This document shows positions 61,580 through 64,000 of a DNA stretch of 64,000 nucleotides, one piece after another. Under the pieces are notes generated by a model. The model was given only the letters and a program-made list of their open reading frames with translations. It was not told where the DNA came from and ran no database searches. Positions within the stretch are counted from its first letter, which is position 1; every line of letters begins with the position of its first letter. A program made the translations under genes and the position numbers. Origin of the DNA: Curtobacterium flaccumfaciens (GTDB lineage: Bacteria; Actinomycetota; Actinomycetes; Actinomycetales; Microbacteriaceae); contig NZ_SNVW01000013.1 in assembly GCF_004361695.1 (NCBI RefSeq), positions 1 to 64,000 of the forward strand. Reading direction: 5' to 3'.

Positions 61580-62578
61580 GTGGTCAACCGACGTGAGGTG
61601 ACGCTCGCCGACGTCGCCGCCCAGACCGGCGTCTCCGTCGGAACCGTCTCCAAGGTCCTCAACGGGCGTGGGCAGATCGCCGAGGGGACGCGGCAACGCG
61701 TCGCTGCAGCGGCGACCGAGCTGGGACTGAGCGTGCGCGCCGAGACGCGAGCCGCGCCTCCAGGCCGGTCCTTCCTGGTCGGGGTGCTCTCCACCGACGC
61801 CTACGGACGGTTCACCATCCCGATCCTCACCGGAGCCGAGGACACCTTCGGGCCGGGCGAGGTGTCGATGCTGCTCGCCGAGAGCCGCGGCGACCCCATC
61901 CGCGAGGCGCACTACGTGCAGACGTTCCTGAACCAGCGCGTCGACGGGATCGTCGTGACCGGTCGCTCGAGCGACCCGCGGCCCTCGATCACCGGGCTGC
62001 TCGGCGTGCCCGCCGTGTACGCCCTCTCACCGTCGCTGGACCCCGACGACGTCTCCATCGTGCCGGACGACGAAGCCGGCGCCGCCCGCGCGATCGACCA
62101 CCTGATCGGCTCCGGCCGACGCTCCATCGCGGTGATCTCGGGCGCGCGCCGGCACACTGCCAGCTCGCACCGTGTCGAGAGCGCCAAACGCGCCATCGCT
62201 GCCGCGGGGGCGACGCTCGCCGGTGGCGACGCCCTGTACGGCGAGTGGAGCGAGCGGTGGGGGTACGAAGCTGCCACGCGACTGCTCGGCACCGAGTTCG
62301 ACGGGGTGTTCTGCACGAGCGACCAGATCGCCCGGGGCGTCGTCGACTGCCTGCGCGAAGCGGGGATCGCCGTGCCGACACAGGTCGGGGTTGTCGGGGT
62401 CGACAACTGGAGCGTGATCACCGACGCTGCGCGGCCTTCGATCACGTCAGTCGACCTCAACCTGCGCGAGGTCGGACGGCAGGCGGCGGACCTGCTCATG
62501 CGGAAGATCGGCGGGGAGGCCGTCGAGGGCGGGGTCAGGACGGCGGAGTGCTTCCTGGTGCCGCGGCAGTCGACGTGA
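61580..62578 (+). CDS. LacI family repressor of the GH127 operon
   Basis: A 332-residue LacI regulator. The helix-turn-helix is LADVAAQTGVSVGTVSKVLN; effector domain from about residue 62 (FLVGVLSTDAYG). The hinge segment SVRAETRAAPPGRSF is odd: it keeps family length but lacks the usual NAxARxLR pattern, because it is encoded by a half copy of the interspersed repeat. The GTG at 61580 has AAGGAGG at six bases. Divergent from the GH127 operon with matching operators on both sides of the promoter. The stop overlaps the phosphotransferase start. Confidence 0.9.
   Translation: MVNRREVTLADVAAQTGVSVGTVSKVLNGRGQIAEGTRQRVAAAATELGLSVRAETRAAPPGRSFLVGVLSTDAYGRFTIPILTGAEDTFGPGEVSMLLAESRGDPIREAHYVQTFLNQRVDGIVVTGRSSDPRPSITGLLGVPAVYALSPSLDPDDVSIVPDDEAGAARAIDHLIGSGRRSIAVISGARRHTASSHRVESAKRAIAAAGATLAGGDALYGEWSERWGYEAATRLLGTEFDGVFCTSDQIARGVVDCLREAGIAVPTQVGVVGVDNWSVITDAARPSITSVDLNLREVGRQAADLLMRKIGGEAVEGGVRTAECFLVPRQST
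61751..61768. repeat. Half copy of interspersed palindrome in the LacI hinge codons
   Basis: GCCGCGCCTCCAGGCCGG matches the right arm and encodes RAAPPGR in the hinge between DNA-binding and effector domains. Confidence 0.65.
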
Positions 62579-63516
62579 GCGTGTCAGGCTCGTTGGCCGC
62601 GGTGCTCGCTGCCGCCGGCCTGCCGTCCGATGGACACTACGAGGTGAAGGGTGGGTGGGTCAGTCGGGCGTGGGTCGGGTCGTCGTACGTCGTGCGGGTC
62701 GGTGACGCCGCGGCGGCGAGCGCATACGAACACGAGGCGTCCGTCGTGGCGTTGCTTGCCGGGACGGACGTGCCGCACGCTCGGCACATCGCGCACGGGA
62801 CCTCGGCTGAGGGTTCGTGGTACGTGTCCTCTCGCTTGCCCGGTCGGACACTGCACGACACATGGCCGACTGCCTCGGTCGCCGAGCGTCGGTCGATCAT
62901 CCACACGCTCGGGGACGCGTTGCGTGCGCTCCACCGCGTGCCGGCTCCCGCTGGGCTGATGCCGCCGTGGCTCCGCGGAGCGTTGGAGGGCGGGTCGTGG
63001 CCGGCGTACCACCCGTCGGTCGTGGGTGCGGCAATGTCGCTCGTCGAGGATGCGGCGACCGCCGGGCTTTCCTCCCCGTCGCTCGCTTCTTGGGTTTCAT
63101 CCCACTTGCCACTGTTCGACGCGGATCCGCACGTGCTCGTCCACGGGGACCTGCACGGGTCGAACATCATGGTCGACGACGGGAAGGTCACGGGGTTGAT
63201 CGACTTCGCCGAGGCCGTGGCGCAGCCCGCGGACGTCGAGCTCGACACGATCCTGCGGTGGTGTTCGCGGCCGGAGGAGTTCCCGCCGACGCCGTCGTCG
63301 CGGGGGCTCGATGCTGCGTCGTTGGCTCCGGTGGCGGGGTGGTTGGAGGAGGCGTACCCGGAGTTGTTCGCGCGTCCGTCGCTCTCGGCGCGACTGGCGT
63401 TCTACGACCTGTGGGTGGAGTTGGCGATCTTCGGGCACCATCCGGATGCGGCGGTGCGGGCGGTGGCGGAGGGGCGGATCAGGCAAACAATAAGCGGGCC
63501 CGTTCCTGCCGGATGA
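62575..63516 (+). CDS. Aminoglycoside phosphotransferase (APH/choline kinase-like) family protein
   Basis: A 313-residue kinase-fold protein. The catalytic loop is LVHGDLHGSNIMVDDG, and the metal-binding Asp is in GLIDFAEAV, both intact. A Brenner-type N-lobe begins at YEVKGGW with VRVGDAAAASAYEHEA. Substrates of such proteins range from antibiotics to sugars and choline. The GTG start overlaps the LacI stop (GTGA), so it is co-expressed with the arabinoside regulator, and a sugar kinase role is possible though unproven. Its last ~12 codons overlap the decayed serine hydrolase fragment on the other strand, so the C-terminus may have been altered by that rearrangement. Confidence 0.82.
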   Translation: MSVSGSLAAVLAAAGLPSDGHYEVKGGWVSRAWVGSSYVVRVGDAAAASAYEHEASVVALLAGTDVPHARHIAHGTSAEGSWYVSSRLPGRTLHDTWPTASVAERRSIIHTLGDALRALHRVPAPAGLMPPWLRGALEGGSWPAYHPSVVGAAMSLVEDAATAGLSSPSLASWVSSHLPLFDADPHVLVHGDLHGSNIMVDDGKVTGLIDFAEAVAQPADVELDTILRWCSRPEEFPPTPSSRGLDAASLAPVAGWLEEAYPELFARPSLSARLAFYDLWVELAIFGHHPDAAVRAVAEGRIRQTISGPVPAG

Positions 63517-63646
63517 GCGCATTGACAATCTCGCCAGCGGCGTGAAGTGGTTTCGCGAGGGCGTAGACGTCGGCAGTGGCTTTTTCGGAGTTGACTCTTT
63601 CGGCATGGACGACCGCGCCGGACGCCAGCACCAACCAAGTACATAC
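63479..63646 (-). pseudogene. C-terminal remnant of a serine hydrolase
   Basis: The minus-strand frame ending at the TGA 63481-63479 reads VLASGAVVHAERV, ATADVYALAKPLHAAGEIVN and ALIRQERARL. It aligns with the end of the beta-lactamase-family hydrolase at 55205 (VRAAGAVIANAVGV, ATVHALAKAPHAADAIAT, ALIEREVRE). An in-frame stop a few codons upstream (about 63646) and loss of all catalytic motifs show it is a dead fragment. GC drops just beyond it, so it marks a recombination junction. Confidence 0.75.
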
Positions 63647-63668
63647 TCACATGGTTGAGACGATCTAG

Positions 63669-64000
63669 TTACTTCGCCGCCTCTTCGATCCAGGTTCCCA
63701 GATTCTCGCGACCGTTATCCCTGTTCCAGGCGTAGTAAGGCGTTCCTACAGGCAGCGGGTTAACGCCTGTAGGATCTGTCTGCAAGTCTTTATCCTTGAT
63801 TTTGCTGATATCAATTCCAATCAGCCCATGCCCTTGCCGGATCGTTTCTTCAATTTCATACTGGACCCACTTGCGGCTAGCGGTCTCACTCCCAATTAAC
63901 ACAGCCGTCACGGAAGTGCCCTTGATTTGACCATCAATCCACTTCTTGATGGCCGCATCACTACCTTTCTTGATAGTCTCCCACGCGGCGCGGTCGTAAT
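63669..64000 (-). CDS. ThsB-like TIR domain protein (MTH538 family), 5' end outside window
   Basis: At least 109 residues of a TIR-like protein; the frame is open through the window edge, so the true start lies beyond 64000. The GTG at 63911 is internal. Visible family blocks are WETIKKGSDAAIKKWIDGQI, GTSVTAVLIGSETASRKWV, QYEIEETIRQGHGLIGIDI and ENLGTWIEEAAK at the end, closely following Thoeris ThsB. ThsB proteins sense phage and make an ADP-ribose signal that activates a ThsA effector. Base composition is much lower in GC and uses A/T-ending codons, unlike every other gene here, indicating recent transfer. Partner genes would be to the right. Confidence 0.8.
   Translation of the reverse strand, partial: YDRAAWETIKKGSDAAIKKWIDGQIKGTSVTAVLIGSETASRKWVQYEIEETIRQGHGLIGIDISKIKDKDLQTDPTGVNPLPVGTPYYAWNRDNGRENLGTWIEEAAK

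Noticed and set aside
63669-63911. TIR gene as a complete 80-residue protein starting at GTG 63911
   Set aside because: The frame continues upstream to the window edge with conserved family residues, so that GTG is internal.

Overview
The window is very GC-rich (roughly 70 percent or more by eye), with strongly G/C-biased third codon positions, many GTG starts, leaderless promoters and Gram-positive style Tat and lipoprotein signals. This points to an actinobacterium, most likely the Microbacteriaceae; Curtobacterium is my best guess from the gene set and from an interspersed GGAGGCGCGG palindrome. That genus call is inference. The first ~127 bases are a G/C homopolymer run that looks like an assembly artefact at a contig end.

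Layout. 169-4230: two-component system followed by a NatAB-like ABC exporter. 4315-17257: a catabolic locus with two flavin reductases facing a ten-gene, translationally coupled operon. That operon holds a ribose-class ABC importer, a RutA-like flavin monooxygenase, a nitrilase-family amidohydrolase, an amidase, an MFS carrier, an isochorismatase-fold amidohydrolase and two regulators. It is probably an uptake and ring-opening pathway for a pyrimidine-like N-heterocycle. 17235-20676: XRE/DUF2975 pair, YeiH-like carrier and twin GAF-ANTAR regulators. 21362-25409: KAS III-like thiolase, MBL hydrolase, 3beta-HSD-like reductase and a glycosyltransferase. 25554-30108: a WXG-like small protein, a DUF1023 alpha/beta hydrolase, an orphan duplicate of that hydrolase's C-terminal end, and three tandem paralogous lipoproteins. 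This resembles an expanding toxin-immunity array. 30206-42939: housekeeping and accessory genes, many with leaderless promoters. 42944-44017: threonine aldolase.

44122-50700 is a GH42 beta-galactosidase operon with its ABC importer and LacI regulator. 51476-54578 is a LysR regulator divergent from mesX-mesD-like genes for folate-independent methionine synthesis. 54762-56050 holds a DUF1648 protein and a beta-lactamase-fold hydrolase. 56265-62578 is a GH127 arabinofuranosidase operon with its importer and a divergent LacI regulator, and the operators and a sigma-70-like promoter are visible. A phosphotransferase gene overlaps the end of that regulator.

At about 63480 the sequence changes. A decayed C-terminal fragment of a serine hydrolase, paralogous to the one at 55205, is followed by lower-GC DNA. 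That DNA carries the C-terminal part of a ThsB-like (MTH538 family) TIR protein running off the right edge. This is probably the border of a defence island.

A palindromic repeat, roughly GACGGACTGGAGGCGCGG-TGCC plus its complement, recurs through the window. Between genes it forms hairpins that probably terminate transcription. Half copies lie inside several genes, including the hinge of one LacI regulator. No tRNA, rRNA, CRISPR array or transposase was recognised.
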